64,000 bases of DNA from CAJJDF01 sp965655625 (GTDB lineage Bacteria; Bacteroidota; Bacteroidia; Flavobacteriales_D; CAJJDF01), in contig CBFHHA010000004.1 in the NCBI GenBank assembly GCA_965655625.1, positions 1 to 64,000 on the forward strand, in the 5' to 3' direction. This document shows positions 37,237-46,383 of the stretch, piece by piece (within the stretch, counting starts at the first letter, position 1; each line of letters opens with the position of its first letter). The position numbers were made by a program, and so were the translations under genes. Below the pieces are notes generated by a model. That model was not told where the DNA came from and did no database searches. It worked only from the letters and a program-made list of their open reading frames with translations.

Positions 37237-38283
37237 TTATAGCTCCTCATTGAAATACACTTTGTAAAAGTGCATTTTCTTTTCATCATCGTATCCTCTT
37301 TCTACATTATCTTTTACTGTATCTATTTCGTCCACATCAATTTTTATTTGAATTCGGGTATCCAGTAAAATTTCAGATTTTATCTTCTTCTTTTCTTTCT
37401 TGAGCGTTTGGGGCGAAATGGTAAAACTTTCTTCCAACTCCACTTGGTTTGCGAGTTTGTAATTCTCTTTATACTCGTCAAATTTATCTTTTATTTCGAA
37501 CGGCTCAAGCAATTCTTCTTCTATTATTTCCTTGGTAATAAATAGGTTGTCATTAAAGACGCGAATCGTTTGATTCAAAAAGTCTTTTTGAGCATACGAA
37601 TCATTTTCTTCCACCAAGTTGGATGAAAAATCTTTTATCAAATTTAAATAGTGCTTGGTTTGATAAGAATCATTCAACACCTCTTCCAGTCCCAAGAACG
37701 ATTGTTTCCAATAGGCTGCATCGTATGAGTTATTGTCTACCGAAAACACTCTAAACCCTGAGTCTTTCTCGGTATTTAAAACCAGGCAACCTTTGTCAAT
37801 TTTTTGGAGTCTCACTCCCTTTTCGATAATAAAATCTACTCCATCTGGGCGGTGATTGAAATTCAAATATTCTAGTTTTTTTTCAATTTTAAATATGCCA
37901 ATTCCTGTCGTAATGATGTCTCCAAATTCAAGATCTTGAAATTCCACTACAAACAATTCTCCTGTTTTTATTTGAGGATGATTTGAATTCTCGTACAAAT
38001 GATGCAAAATAGAATTCGAGAAAGGAACAAATTCTTGTTTTCCAACAAAGTACTTTGCGCATAAGTCATACACAGTATTATATTCTAGCCCAATGTGATG
38101 ACCAAATTTTTGTAGTTCCTGGCTTGCTCGTATCGAACTTACAAAAAGACCTTTGAGGGCTTTTTCTTCGCCTTCGGAAAGTTGCTGCTCTTGATGTGCA
38201 AGCACGTTAATTTCTTCTCTCAATTTACTCCCTACTTTTTGTAGAGTTATTTTTTCGATAAAGGTTCTTTTGGTATTGAGCAT
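37237..38283 (-). CDS. Nucleoid-associated protein, NdpA/YejK family
   Basis: A 348-residue soluble protein. The order of features fits the 37-kDa nucleoid-associated family (PF04245): an N-terminal IEKITLQKVGSKLREEINVLA, the NSILHHLYENSNHPQIKTGELFVVEFQDLEF core, and the central YWKQSFLGLEE with nearby NYHT-like residues; a basic Lys-rich C-terminal segment (KEKKKIKSE). E. coli YejK binds DNA/topoisomerase IV, but the exact role is poorly defined. It stands alone, convergent with the exonuclease gene. A TAACTTCG near-match to TAnnTTTG lies upstream. Confidence 0.72.
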   Translation of the reverse strand: MLNTKRTFIEKITLQKVGSKLREEINVLAHQEQQLSEGEEKALKGLFVSSIRASQELQKFGHHIGLEYNTVYDLCAKYFVGKQEFVPFSNSILHHLYENSNHPQIKTGELFVVEFQDLEFGDIITTGIGIFKIEKKLEYLNFNHRPDGVDFIIEKGVRLQKIDKGCLVLNTEKDSGFRVFSVDNNSYDAAYWKQSFLGLEEVLNDSYQTKHYLNLIKDFSSNLVEENDSYAQKDFLNQTIRVFNDNLFITKEIIEEELLEPFEIKDKFDEYKENYKLANQVELEESFTISPQTLKKEKKKIKSEILLDTRIQIKIDVDEIDTVKDNVERGYDDEKKMHFYKVYFNEEL

Positions 38284-38424
38284 AATATTATTCTTGGAGT
38301 GCGAAGTTAAAAATAAATTCAGGACACATACAGCAGAACGCGTTCTTTATTAACACAAAAATCCTCCTGACAATTGGTCTCAAAGAGATTCTCGTCAAGA
38401 GGAAAAAAAATTAGTTTGACGTAG

Positions 38425-39489
38425 TTATTTCTTAAAAATTCCGGCTTCTACCAGTACCTGAAAACTGTCTTCCATAGTTGTTTTTATGGGCCTAAATGAC
38501 ATTCCTAGCTCCGATTTTATTTTCGAATTATCTGCTTTCCAAGCTACATTCACGTTGTTTTTCACAAATTTTCTGGTCATTGATTTATTTACCATCGGTC
38601 CGATCAACGAGAGCAACCATTTGGGCAAGGCTTTCTTGGGAATTCCAAAATCGGCTCCGTACTTATCTTGTAAGGTTAGCGCCATTTCCAAAAAATCGGT
38701 ATTGTGCCCCGAGGTGATGTACCTTCCTTTGGCTTCGGTTGTAAATCCTGCCAAATAATGAGCCTCCGCCACATCTCTCACATCTACAAACCCTACTCCC
38801 ATTCTGGGTGCTCCGGCTTTCATGCTGCCATCACCCATTTGTTTTAGGATCGAAAAACTTTCTGAGGTAGTAAATGCTGGATTTAACATTGGGCCCAACA
38901 CAAAAGAAGGATTAATCGTCACTAAATCAAATTGCTCCTGGGATTCGGTAATTTTCCAAGCTTTTTTCTCTGCCAAAGTTTTGGAATAGTAATAAGGCTG
39001 GTAGTGCAGCGAGGCTGTAGAATTCCATATTTCTTCGGTGAGAATGCCATTGGGAGCAGAAGCACATTCGGTAGCATCGGTGTATATTGCAGCGCAGCTA
39101 CTTGTCACCACCACTCTTTTTACCGAATCGGTCTTTTTAGCGGTTTCCAGCACATTGGCGGTTCCTTTTACTGCTGGGTCTATCAGTTCTTTTTGTGGAT
39201 CTTTGAAGTCGCTTGTAAAAGGCGAGGCCGTATGGAACACAAGTTCGCAACCCGCCATTGCTTCTTGGTAGGATCCTTCTTGCAACAAATCCGATTTGAA
39301 ATAGACAATGCTACCAGGACTATTTTTCGCTAGTTCATTTAAGTGGGCAATTTTCTCCAATTTGTCTGGGTTTCTCACTGCGGCATGAACCGTAATTCCT
39401 TCTTCTAGTAATTTTTTTACGAGCCATCCGGCTACAAATCCTGTGGCTCCCGTAACTAATGCGGGTTTCGTTTTATCTATTTTGATCAT
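38425..39489 (-). CDS. NAD(P)-dependent reductase/epimerase of the dihydroflavonol-reductase group
   Basis: Extended short-chain dehydrogenase: GATGFVAGWLVKKLLEEG glycine-rich cofactor loop (residues 14-31), LVFHTASPF, VVTSSCAAIY and the catalytic YYYSKTLAEKKAW (Tyr-x-x-x-Lys variant Y-S-K-T-L-A-E-K). The closest known groups are dihydroflavonol-4-reductase-like aldehyde and ketone reductases. 354 residues. Substrate unknown. It is the last recognisable core gene before the AT-rich variable stretch. Confidence 0.85.
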   Translation of the reverse strand: MIKIDKTKPALVTGATGFVAGWLVKKLLEEGITVHAAVRNPDKLEKIAHLNELAKNSPGSIVYFKSDLLQEGSYQEAMAGCELVFHTASPFTSDFKDPQKELIDPAVKGTANVLETAKKTDSVKRVVVTSSCAAIYTDATECASAPNGILTEEIWNSTASLHYQPYYYSKTLAEKKAWKITESQEQFDLVTINPSFVLGPMLNPAFTTSESFSILKQMGDGSMKAGAPRMGVGFVDVRDVAEAHYLAGFTTEAKGRYITSGHNTDFLEMALTLQDKYGADFGIPKKALPKWLLSLIGPMVNKSMTRKFVKNNVNVAWKADNSKIKSELGMSFRPIKTTMEDSFQVLVEAGIFKK

Positions 39490-40312
39490 CGTTCTATATT
39501 TTGAACTAAAGGTCTTATTTATTTTCTACAATTGCTGATTTTCCGGAAAATTAACTCACAGATAAAGTATTTAGCTCGAAAACTATTGATTTTTTGAGAG
39601 ATAACCCATGCTGGCGCTCGTATGCAACGAGTGCCCACATTCTTTATTCGTTTGGAACGAATATAAATTTCAACTACTTCAACGGAATCATTTACAGCTT
39701 GTCCTAACTAATCAGTATTTAGCTTTTCATAACATGACTGAAGCAGCTTAGCTAATTCGGAGCTGGTTACCCAGAAATCATCAAGAGGTAGAAATAAGGT
39801 ACAAAACCGATCAATTTAGATGGTTTTTGCACAATTATTTTCGGTTGCCCTGTTTATTTTAGTTACTAAACTGTAACTCTTTTCTTTTCTAAAAAAACTT
39901 AATTCTCGAGATAAATTCGACTTGCAAAAATCGAATATTTACTAACTCACTTACTTCCCAATACAAAAAGTACATTGTATTGATTTACAGTGTTTTATAC
40001 CTCTAAAATACAAATAAAAAACAAAAATTAAGGAATAAGAGAAGTAACAGAGAGAAAAGGCAATTCCGTTTTCATCTGACTCAGCAAAACAATCTTTTAG
40101 AATGATGTTTTTAAAGAATCATTGAAAATATCTGCTTTATTTTTTGGCTTTTAGACTTTGGAAGTATTGTAAATAAATTAATCCTTGAGTGACAACAGAG
40201 GAACTATGAAAAAAACCAAATACATTCGTTACCACTTTTCAAAAGATTCCCTGACACCATTTATTCTGCCAAAAACCTAAAAAATCTTAGCTATTTATCA
40301 TTGACAAAAAAA
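39490..40312. other. Gene-free 0.8-kb stretch with a REP-like hairpin pair
   Basis: No open frame of convincing length on either strand. The only structure I see is a pair of hairpins: GGCGCTCGT-ATGCA-ACGAGTGCC (39613-39635, one G-T pair) and ATTCGTT-TGG-AACGAAT (39646-39662). The remainder is low-complexity AT-rich sequence that marks entry into the variable region. Confidence 0.55.
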
Positions 40313-41308
40313 TTACCAATACTTGTATTTTTCCGAAGAAATAATTTTTTCATCCCTATATTTTATTTCTTCTATTTTATTTCCCTTTGAATCATACTTG
40401 TATTTTATAGATTTATTTAATTCCCAGATTTCATCATACCAGCTTTCCTTTATCAAATTTCCATTTTTATCATAAGTTAGTGTTATTTCGATACCATAAT
40501 TTCCACCCACAAAAACTCTTACACTTTGAGAGCCCCTTGAATTATACTCAATTTCTGTTTCAGAAGTACCATCATGTTCATTTACTCTAATTGTTTTTGC
40601 TAAATTTCCATGAGCATTGTAAAAATAAGTTTCAGAATCTATAGCCTCATCCTCATAGAATACAACAGATTCAATCAAATTTCCCAAAGTGTTATAGAGG
40701 TTTGTTGTTGTGCTTATTGTTCCATCCCAAAAGTAACTTATTTCTTCTATTACATTTCCTTTTGAATCATACTTGAATTTATTGGAAGACATAATTTTTT
40801 CATCCTCATATGTTATTTCCTCTGTTTTATTTCCCTTTGAATCATATTTGTATTTCCATGAATCAGAAACCTTTTCATCTCCTAACTCTATTTCTTCTTT
40901 TTCTATTAATTTTCCCTCTGAATCATATTTAAAAAATATTGTGAATAAAACTTCTTCGCCTTCGCCATAAGAAGTTATTGATTCTAATTTGCCATCAAGA
41001 AGAGATAAATATGATTTTTTTAAACTATTTGATTTTAAATTAAGTTCAGTAGATAATGATTTATTATATACCTTCAATGATTCAATTTCCTCATCTTTTG
41101 CGGAATTCTCTTTTTTTAAAGAGCTAATTTTAGACTCAAGATGTAACTTTGTTTCACTTAATTTTTCATTATCCTCAAGAGATCTTAGTAGGACTGAGCT
41201 AATACTATCTAGTTTGTATTCAAGTGTTTCTATTTGTTTTTTCTTACTTTGAGAAAAGGAGAAAGTTATACAAATAAGCAATAGAAGTAGAGTAATTATT
41301 TTTTTCAT
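40313..41308 (-). CDS. Secreted coiled-coil protein with YD-like repeats (paralog A)
   Basis: 331 residues. Signal peptide 1-19 (ITLLLLLICITFSFSQ), a short coiled coil to about residue 100 (KKKQIETLEYKLDSISSVLL and onward), then about nine tandem 20-24-residue beta units with the pattern KYDSKGNKIEEI (residues 110-331), related to RHS/YD or MORN-like repeats of wall- or surface-associated proteins. Its start, signal peptide and about 135 bases upstream are almost identical to those of the gene at 44337-45155, although the C-terminal regions are unrelated. Position in T9SS-capable organism suggests export by Sec; no T9SS tail is seen. Function unknown; surface toxin-like or adhesin-like roles are guesses. 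Confidence 0.75.
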   Translation of the reverse strand: MKKIITLLLLLICITFSFSQSKKKQIETLEYKLDSISSVLLRSLEDNEKLSETKLHLESKISSLKKENSAKDEEIESLKVYNKSLSTELNLKSNSLKKSYLSLLDGKLESITSYGEGEEVLFTIFFKYDSEGKLIEKEEIELGDEKVSDSWKYKYDSKGNKTEEITYEDEKIMSSNKFKYDSKGNVIEEISYFWDGTISTTTNLYNTLGNLIESVVFYEDEAIDSETYFYNAHGNLAKTIRVNEHDGTSETEIEYNSRGSQSVRVFVGGNYGIEITLTYDKNGNLIKESWYDEIWELNKSIKYKYDSKGNKIEEIKYRDEKIISSEKYKYW

Positions 41309-41499
41309 AATCTAAATTTAAAAAAAATGAAGGTTAGTTTACGAAACTATAAAAAGTTACACAATAAAAAACAGTAAAGAATTTATTACAAATCACCTTG
41401 CAACTTTAAAGGCTAACAATGGGAGCAAAACCTTTGAACCATAATTGAATAGACTAAAATTATTAAAATATAAATTGCAAAATCAAAAAATAAGATGAA

Positions 41500-42415
41500 T
41501 CATTTTGAAACTAATTCATGTGGGTATTTTGATTGAACAATTTCATATTTTATAAAACAAGAGAGATAACTTTCTATCACAATATAATTTGATGAAAGGC
41601 TTTTTAACTCAGTAATTAAATCTTTATCAAACATTTTATTATAAGTCTTTATAAATTCTAATGCTCTAATTTCAGATACTATTACACTATCAAGTAAATC
41701 TAAAATGTCAGATTTATTTTTATTTCCAAGAAAGCTCTTTTTTTATATTCCATAGATTCGTGCACAATTCTTAGAGTATATCGTTACTGATCTTATTTTA
41801 TAGTCATTAGTTGTCATAACATTGACTTCCACTCTATTTCCATATTCATCCTCAAGGATAAATATCGTAACCAGTGGATAATCATGCCAGTATTCAAAAT
41901 CAACTGTCCACATTTTATGTAAAGTGGCATTAGATCCTACGTTGTCTTTAATTACTCCCTTAAGCTTCTTAACTATTTCAAGAGGGTCTTGAGATCTCGT
42001 TACATCAGTCATTGAACCTTCTAAGCATGAATTAATTGAAAGCTTTAGCTTAAAATCTTGATCAAAGAGGTCTGATAACTCAGTATCTGATGCAAACATA
42101 ATATCTGATACGATATTATTAGACTTGGTAGTATCGATTTGAGCAAAAAGGCTACTAGATACAAAGATCGATAGTATAATTGCTGTTAATGACTTCATAA
42201 TTTTCAATATTAAGGATTACAAAAGGTAAAATTGAAAAAAATCCGCTACCGATGATAATTATAACATTTCTCTTATCAGCAGTCATTTCTGGGTAGCCAA
42301 AAACAATTATTGTTGAAATTATTGTCACCGCAAGGATGGCAAGAAATGCATAACCTACATATTTTAAACTTTTACCCGCACTGTTAAATCTTTTTGTTAA
42401 TTCTTCTTTTTGCAG
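41500..42415 (-). pseudogene. Broken copy of the 188-aa two-TM protein gene, interrupted by another gene
   Basis: Compared with the intact gene at 45333-45899: bases 42216-42415 match its first 200 bases and 41500-41744 match its last 245 bases, both at about 97% identity, but 122 bases of the middle are missing and replaced by 471 bases (41745-42215) containing the 41743-42198 gene. The start codon is also lost, ATG having become CTG (42415-42413). The junction on the left falls in a shared run of seven Ts. Confidence 0.9.
41743..42198 (-). CDS. Small secreted protein inserted in the pseudogene
   Basis: 151 residues from ATG 42198 (a TTG three codons upstream is possible). Signal peptide to SSSLFAQ, then a mixed alpha/beta domain; the C-terminal part WTVDFEYWHDYPLVTIFILEDEYGNRVEVNVMTTNDYKIRSV is a beta meander. 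No family recognised. Its stop codon uses the T-run at the left junction and only about 17 inserted bases precede its start, so it carries no promoter of its own in the inserted piece and should be transcribed from the promoter of the gene it replaced. One cysteine pair could form a disulfide. Confidence 0.7.
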   Translation of the reverse strand: MKSLTAIILSIFVSSSLFAQIDTTKSNNIVSDIMFASDTELSDLFDQDFKLKLSINSCLEGSMTDVTRSQDPLEIVKKLKGVIKDNVGSNATLHKMWTVDFEYWHDYPLVTIFILEDEYGNRVEVNVMTTNDYKIRSVTIYSKNCARIYGI

Positions 42416-42560
42416 AAATACTAATTTTTGTAATTCTGAAAATCTATTTATCTAAATCGAACTAACAGAATCTTTTTCATATTGTCATTTAAAAATTTAT
42501 GATATGAAGATAAGATTGTTTTCATAACTTATAACAATTATTACAAAGGTGTTTTTATGA

Positions 42561-42608
42561 GTTCTGTCGCATTAGACTAAAGCCGACTGATTTTTGTCGT
42601 TTTTGATA
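42561..42608 (-). repeat. Transposon-tip-like repeat copy R1
   Basis: On the minus strand the element ends TAATGCGACAGAAC and carries the interior TCAAAAACGACAAAAATCAG, as in R3, R5 and R8. It faces R3 (44225-44277) as an inverted partner, 1.7 kb away. One mismatch at the outer end (A for G). Confidence 0.7.
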
Positions 42609-42742
42609 ACAATTGAAAAATCTAAATCTTTGTTTGTGATTTAACTTTTGAACGAAGAGCAATTTTGGTAAAAAGTAGTTCTAAACTATTTAATACGACA
42701 TAAACAAAACGTAAACATATAATACTTAATGATTAGAGGAAC

Positions 42743-43771
42743 TCAATCCGGCAATTTAATTCCGATAAATTCAATGTTGTAATCAATCTCTCCCTCAATA
42801 CCCCTTGATTTATGCATTAATGCAACTACCGCATAATTATTTACATTATTTATAAAATGACCTGCATATTCAACACTACTCCATGAATCATAAAATTCAT
42901 CATATTCTAAATTACCTCGATATTCTAACTTGATTGTATTTTCTGTTATTTTTGTTTTTAATTCGTAAGAATTACTTTTTGATTCAAGAATTATGTCTAT
43001 TGATTTTTTTTCGTAGTTAATTGAGCGTTCTATAGTTTTTGAAGTGTTGTATTTTCCAAATCCAATTGGAATTATATTATAATTCTTTATGGTCTTAAAA
43101 ACAGAATTATAATAATCCTTATCGGTCCATAAAGCTCCTGCCTCCATATCCATTTCCTCTGCAGATGTACTTACTCGTTTTAAAGTTTGATTAGATTTTA
43201 AATCTATAACCACTATATCCGAATTGCAACAACCACACATACCACCACAATAATCTATTTTATATGCAATATAGCCATTGTAATTCAATCCAATTGGGTA
43301 TATAACAGGAGGGTTAAAACCATTACCATTAATGTATACATATTCAAAATCAAATTCAGTTTGAACCTCAAGAGGTTCTATATTTCCATCATCTCCATAG
43401 GAGAGATAACTGGTTTGAACTTGTCTCGTCTTTAGTTTTTCTATACTATCTGATTTTAAAATTAAATCAGCAACTACTAATTGGTAGTCTTGCTCTAAAG
43501 ACTTAACTTCTTTTATTAAAGATTCTATTTTCTCATTTTTCAAGCTTATCTCATCATTTTTAGAACCAATCTTACTGTTCAAAGAGCTAATTTTAGATTC
43601 AAGAGCTATTTTATTTGAATTAAGTTCTCGATTATCATCAGTAGAGCTTAGTAGCACTGAATTAATACTATCTAACTTATATATAAGTATTTCTATTTGT
43701 TTTTTCTTACTTTGAGAAAAGGAGATGCTTACACAAATAAACAATAAAGAGACAGTGATTAATTTCTTCAT
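42743..43771 (-). CDS. Secreted coiled-coil protein with unique C-terminal domain (paralog C)
   Basis: 342 residues. Signal peptide (ITVSLLFICVSISFSQ) and coiled coil to about residue 115 (heptads NDEISLKNEKIESLIKEVKSL) are clearly related to those of the genes at 40313 and 44337. The remaining 225 residues are different: a beta-rich domain with GGMCGCCNSDIVVIDL (three Cys plus Cys at C-x-C-C, possible metal or disulfide site), DLKSNQTLKRVSTS and a C-terminal GIEGEIDYNIEFIGIKLP. No family recognised. The first 40 bases upstream resemble those of the paralogs. Function unknown. Confidence 0.7.
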   Translation of the reverse strand: MKKLITVSLLFICVSISFSQSKKKQIEILIYKLDSINSVLLSSTDDNRELNSNKIALESKISSLNSKIGSKNDEISLKNEKIESLIKEVKSLEQDYQLVVADLILKSDSIEKLKTRQVQTSYLSYGDDGNIEPLEVQTEFDFEYVYINGNGFNPPVIYPIGLNYNGYIAYKIDYCGGMCGCCNSDIVVIDLKSNQTLKRVSTSAEEMDMEAGALWTDKDYYNSVFKTIKNYNIIPIGFGKYNTSKTIERSINYEKKSIDIILESKSNSYELKTKITENTIKLEYRGNLEYDEFYDSWSSVEYAGHFINNVNNYAVVALMHKSRGIEGEIDYNIEFIGIKLPD

Positions 43772-44014
43772 AATCTAAATTTAAAAAAAAATTGAAGTTT
43801 AGTTTACGAAACCATAAAATATTTTTTATTTACCCAAAAAAAAGTAACTTATGCTGATTTACAGTTGTTTGTAAGTTTGAGGTATAAAAGACGTTCTATT
43901 AGCTAATATTTCACCCTTTTTATGGTTTCCGTAAACTCCTACCATTTTTCTTTTTTTTGATTAGCATATCTATATTTCAAATAATTAAGTCTTACACTTC
44001 TTTATCGGGTTAAG

Positions 44015-44067
44015 AATGTATTAAAAATTAAATTTATTATCTTTAATGAAGTTAATGCGACAGAACC
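44015..44067 (+). repeat. Transposon-tip-like repeat copy R2 (AT-rich subtype)
   Basis: 53 bases nearly identical (51 of 53) to 49625-49677; ends in GTTAATGCGACAGAACC. The interior AATGTATTAAAAATTAAATT differs from that of R3/R5/R8, so it is a second end type. Confidence 0.75.
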
Positions 44068-44224
44068 GAAACAATGATACAGATTGAAGAAGTTTTGTCT
44101 AATCAAAAGAAAAAATAAAATGGTTTATAAATCCTGAGCAAAACACTAAACAGATTTGCTAAAGGCTTACCGAGGGTCAACCTTTCTTCAAAAAGTTAAA
44201 TAAACAAACATTTAGGTTTTTCAG

Positions 44225-44277
44225 TTTTTATCAAAAACGACAAAAATCAGTGGATTTTAGTTTAATGCGACAGAACC
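44225..44277 (+). repeat. Transposon-tip-like repeat copy R3
   Basis: Interior TCAAAAACGACAAAAATCAG then TTTAATGCGACAGAACC at the outer end. Upstream similarity to R8 extends farther (shared CAAAAAGTTAAAT), so the homologous end is about 90 bases. Confidence 0.75.
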
Positions 44278-44336
44278 AGAAAGTTTGCTTTTAATTGATT
44301 AATTGTATTTGATTTAAAATTTGTTTTTCTCATACT

Positions 44337-45155
44337 CTATTCAGAGCAACGTTGAATTTCACTTTCTATGTCTATTCCTATCCAAGATGGATCTGCTAGA
44401 AAGTCACAACCCATTGGGCTTTGATATTGAAAAATTTTTACGAGCCTTTCTTCGTATGTTGGATTCCAGTTTTCCGGAAAACCTGTCTTTGACCCGAGGC
44501 TGAAATCCTTATCTAAATCTTTTTTAATGATCTTATCTGCTGCCTGTAGGCATTCGCATATTTTGTCATTGAATTTGACTACTCTTGATTTATGAATAAA
44601 TCCGGTCGAAGAATCTGAGAATTTCACTTTTTTATGGTCTTTTTTCTCACCTATTATTTCAAACTTATCACCACTATATACTTGTCTTATAATAGTTCCG
44701 CCTGGTATTTCTCGTAAGTTAGAATAACCGTCTGGATCTTCAATGATGTAATATTCTGCCTTATTTTCTTTTTTAGTATTTTCAATAATTTCATGAAGTA
44801 TATTAATGGAATCGTTTAAAAGCCTAATTACTGATTCTTTTTGATTGATTAACTCTTCATTTTTTGAAAGTTTCTCCAACTGATTTTGATTTTCCTCTCT
44901 GAGTTTATTTTGAAGTTCTTTTGAATTAAAATTTTCTTTTTTTAATGAATCATTCTCTTTTTTCAACAAGCTAATTTTAGACTCAAGGACTAATTTTGTA
45001 TTGCTTAATTTTTCATTATCATCAATAGACCTTAGTAATACTGAATTAACACTATCTAATTTAATAGTTAGTGTTTCTATTTGTTGTTTCTTGCTTTGAG
45101 AAAAGGAGAAAGTTATACAAATAAGCAATAGAAGTAGAGTAATTATTTTTTTCAT
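44337..45155 (-). CDS. Secreted coiled-coil protein with SH3-like domain (paralog B)
   Basis: 272 residues. Signal peptide identical to paralog A, a long coiled coil to about residue 130 (many KKEN/ELQNKLREE heptads), then an SH3b-like domain (about 135-195: YYIIEDPDGYSNLREIPGG, GDKFEIIGEKKDHKKVKFSDSSTGFIHKSRVV), followed by a C-terminal segment with three cysteines. SH3b domains bind peptidoglycan or peptides in exported proteins, so a wall-binding role is possible. A near-identical leader shared with paralog A suggests recent duplication followed by exchange of the 3' part. The promoter-like TAGTTTTG upstream is intact here and altered in A and C. Confidence 0.75.
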   Translation of the reverse strand: MKKIITLLLLLICITFSFSQSKKQQIETLTIKLDSVNSVLLRSIDDNEKLSNTKLVLESKISLLKKENDSLKKENFNSKELQNKLREENQNQLEKLSKNEELINQKESVIRLLNDSINILHEIIENTKKENKAEYYIIEDPDGYSNLREIPGGTIIRQVYSGDKFEIIGEKKDHKKVKFSDSSTGFIHKSRVVKFNDKICECLQAADKIIKKDLDKDFSLGSKTGFPENWNPTYEERLVKIFQYQSPMGCDFLADPSWIGIDIESEIQRCSE

Positions 45156-45332
45156 AATCTAAATTTAAAAAAAATGAAGGTTAGTTTACAAAACTATAAA
45201 AAGTTACACAATAAAAAACAGTAAAGAATTTATTACAAATCACCTTGCAACTTTAAAGGCTAACAATGGGAGCAAAACCTTTGAACCCTATTTGAATAAA
45301 ATATAAATTGCAAAATCAAAAAATAAGATGAA

Positions 45333-45899
45333 TCATTTTGAAACTAATTCATGTGGGTATTTTAATTGAACAATTTCATATTTTATGAAACAAGAGAGAT
45401 AACTTTCTATCACAATATAATTTGATGAAAGGCTTTTTAACTCAGTAATTAAATCTTTATCAAACTTTTTGTTGTAAGTCTTTATAAATTCTAATGCTCT
45501 AATTTCAGATACTATTAAACTATCAAGTAAATCTAAAATGTCAGATTTATTTTTATTTCCAAGAAAGCTCTTTTTTTGTGAACATATCAAATCGTTGAGT
45601 AAATCTGCACTTTCGCTAATGGTTTCTGTTTTTTCTATTTGAAGATTTTTAATTCTTATTTTCATTAAGAATCCACCTGCTTCAATCAATTTAATGGCAA
45701 TTACAAAAGGTAAAATTGAAAAAAATCCGCTACCGATGATAATTATAACATTTCTCTTATCAGTAGTCATTTCTGGGTAGCCAAAAACAATTATTGTTGA
45801 AATTATTGTCACCGCAAGGATGGCAAGAAATGCATAACCTGCATATTTTAAACTTTTACCCGCACTGTTAAATCTTTTTGTTAATTCTTCTTTTTGCAT
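45333..45899 (-). CDS. Two-TM membrane protein (188 aa), intact copy
   Basis: Starts with a short cytosolic helix (QKEELTKRFNSAGKSLKY), two transmembrane segments (about 19-40 and 49-72) and a cytoplasmic helical domain rich in Lys and Leu (about 75-188). No family recognised. It lies upstream of paralog B in the same direction (about 180 bases apart), and the broken copy lies in the same relation to paralog A, so the two genes travel as a pair and may work together, for example as a membrane partner of the secreted protein. That functional link is inferred from context only. Confidence 0.7.
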   Translation of the reverse strand: MQKEELTKRFNSAGKSLKYAGYAFLAILAVTIISTIIVFGYPEMTTDKRNVIIIIGSGFFSILPFVIAIKLIEAGGFLMKIRIKNLQIEKTETISESADLLNDLICSQKKSFLGNKNKSDILDLLDSLIVSEIRALEFIKTYNKKFDKDLITELKSLSSNYIVIESYLSCFIKYEIVQLKYPHELVSK

Positions 45900-46029
45900 A
45901 AATACTAATTTTTGTAATTCTGAAAATCATATTTCTAAACATTTAATTTACGAGAAATTCACGAAAACCAAAAGAAAATAGAAATTTTCGTCTAATTTAG
46001 AAGGCTAATGATTTAAAATCATTTGGAAA

Positions 46030-46284
46030 ATGAGATTTAAAAGAAAATTAAAATATAAAAAGAAATTACTCATAATTTTATCCATCATTCTAGCTATAAT
46101 TGCTATTGGCATAGTTGTCCTAGTAAGTCTAAATTTACTGCCTTTGTCGCTTATTTTCACATTCCCTCTTTTTGTGCTAATCATATACAAAATGGGTAAA
46201 GATGTTGATGTCATAGTTGATAAGTTGTTACTGTCAGACGTTATGGAGTTTTTTGATGAAATGGAGGAAGAAGTTAAAGATTAA
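46030..46284 (+). CDS. Small two-TM membrane protein (84 aa)
   Basis: A basic N-terminus (RFKRKLKYKKKL), two transmembrane segments (about 14-33 and 38-55) and an acidic C-terminus (MEFFDEMEEEVKD). No family recognised. Divergent from the two-TM 188-aa gene. A degenerate relative follows at 46384-46595, which supports this as a real gene. Possible roles include a small membrane toxin or a partner of a larger complex; there is no direct evidence. Confidence 0.55.
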   Translation: MRFKRKLKYKKKLLIILSIILAIIAIGIVVLVSLNLLPLSLIFTFPLFVLIIYKMGKDVDVIVDKLLLSDVMEFFDEMEEEVKD

Positions 46285-46383
46285 GAAAAATGTAATCTAT
46301 TTAGTACAAACTAAACCACAATTAAACGAATTTAGAGAGGCAAATTAATCTTCATAAAGCCAAAATCAAGAACGGATCCATAC

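Larger units (their letters stand above)
42561..44277. mobile_element. Possible 1.7-kb unit bounded by inverted repeat ends, carrying paralog C
   Basis: R1 on the left and R3 on the right have the same tip sequence in inverted orientation, as transposon ends would. The only gene inside is the 342-aa paralog C; no transposase is present, so it would have been moved in trans. No target-site duplication is obvious. It lies between the duplicated blocks A and B. Confidence 0.4.
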
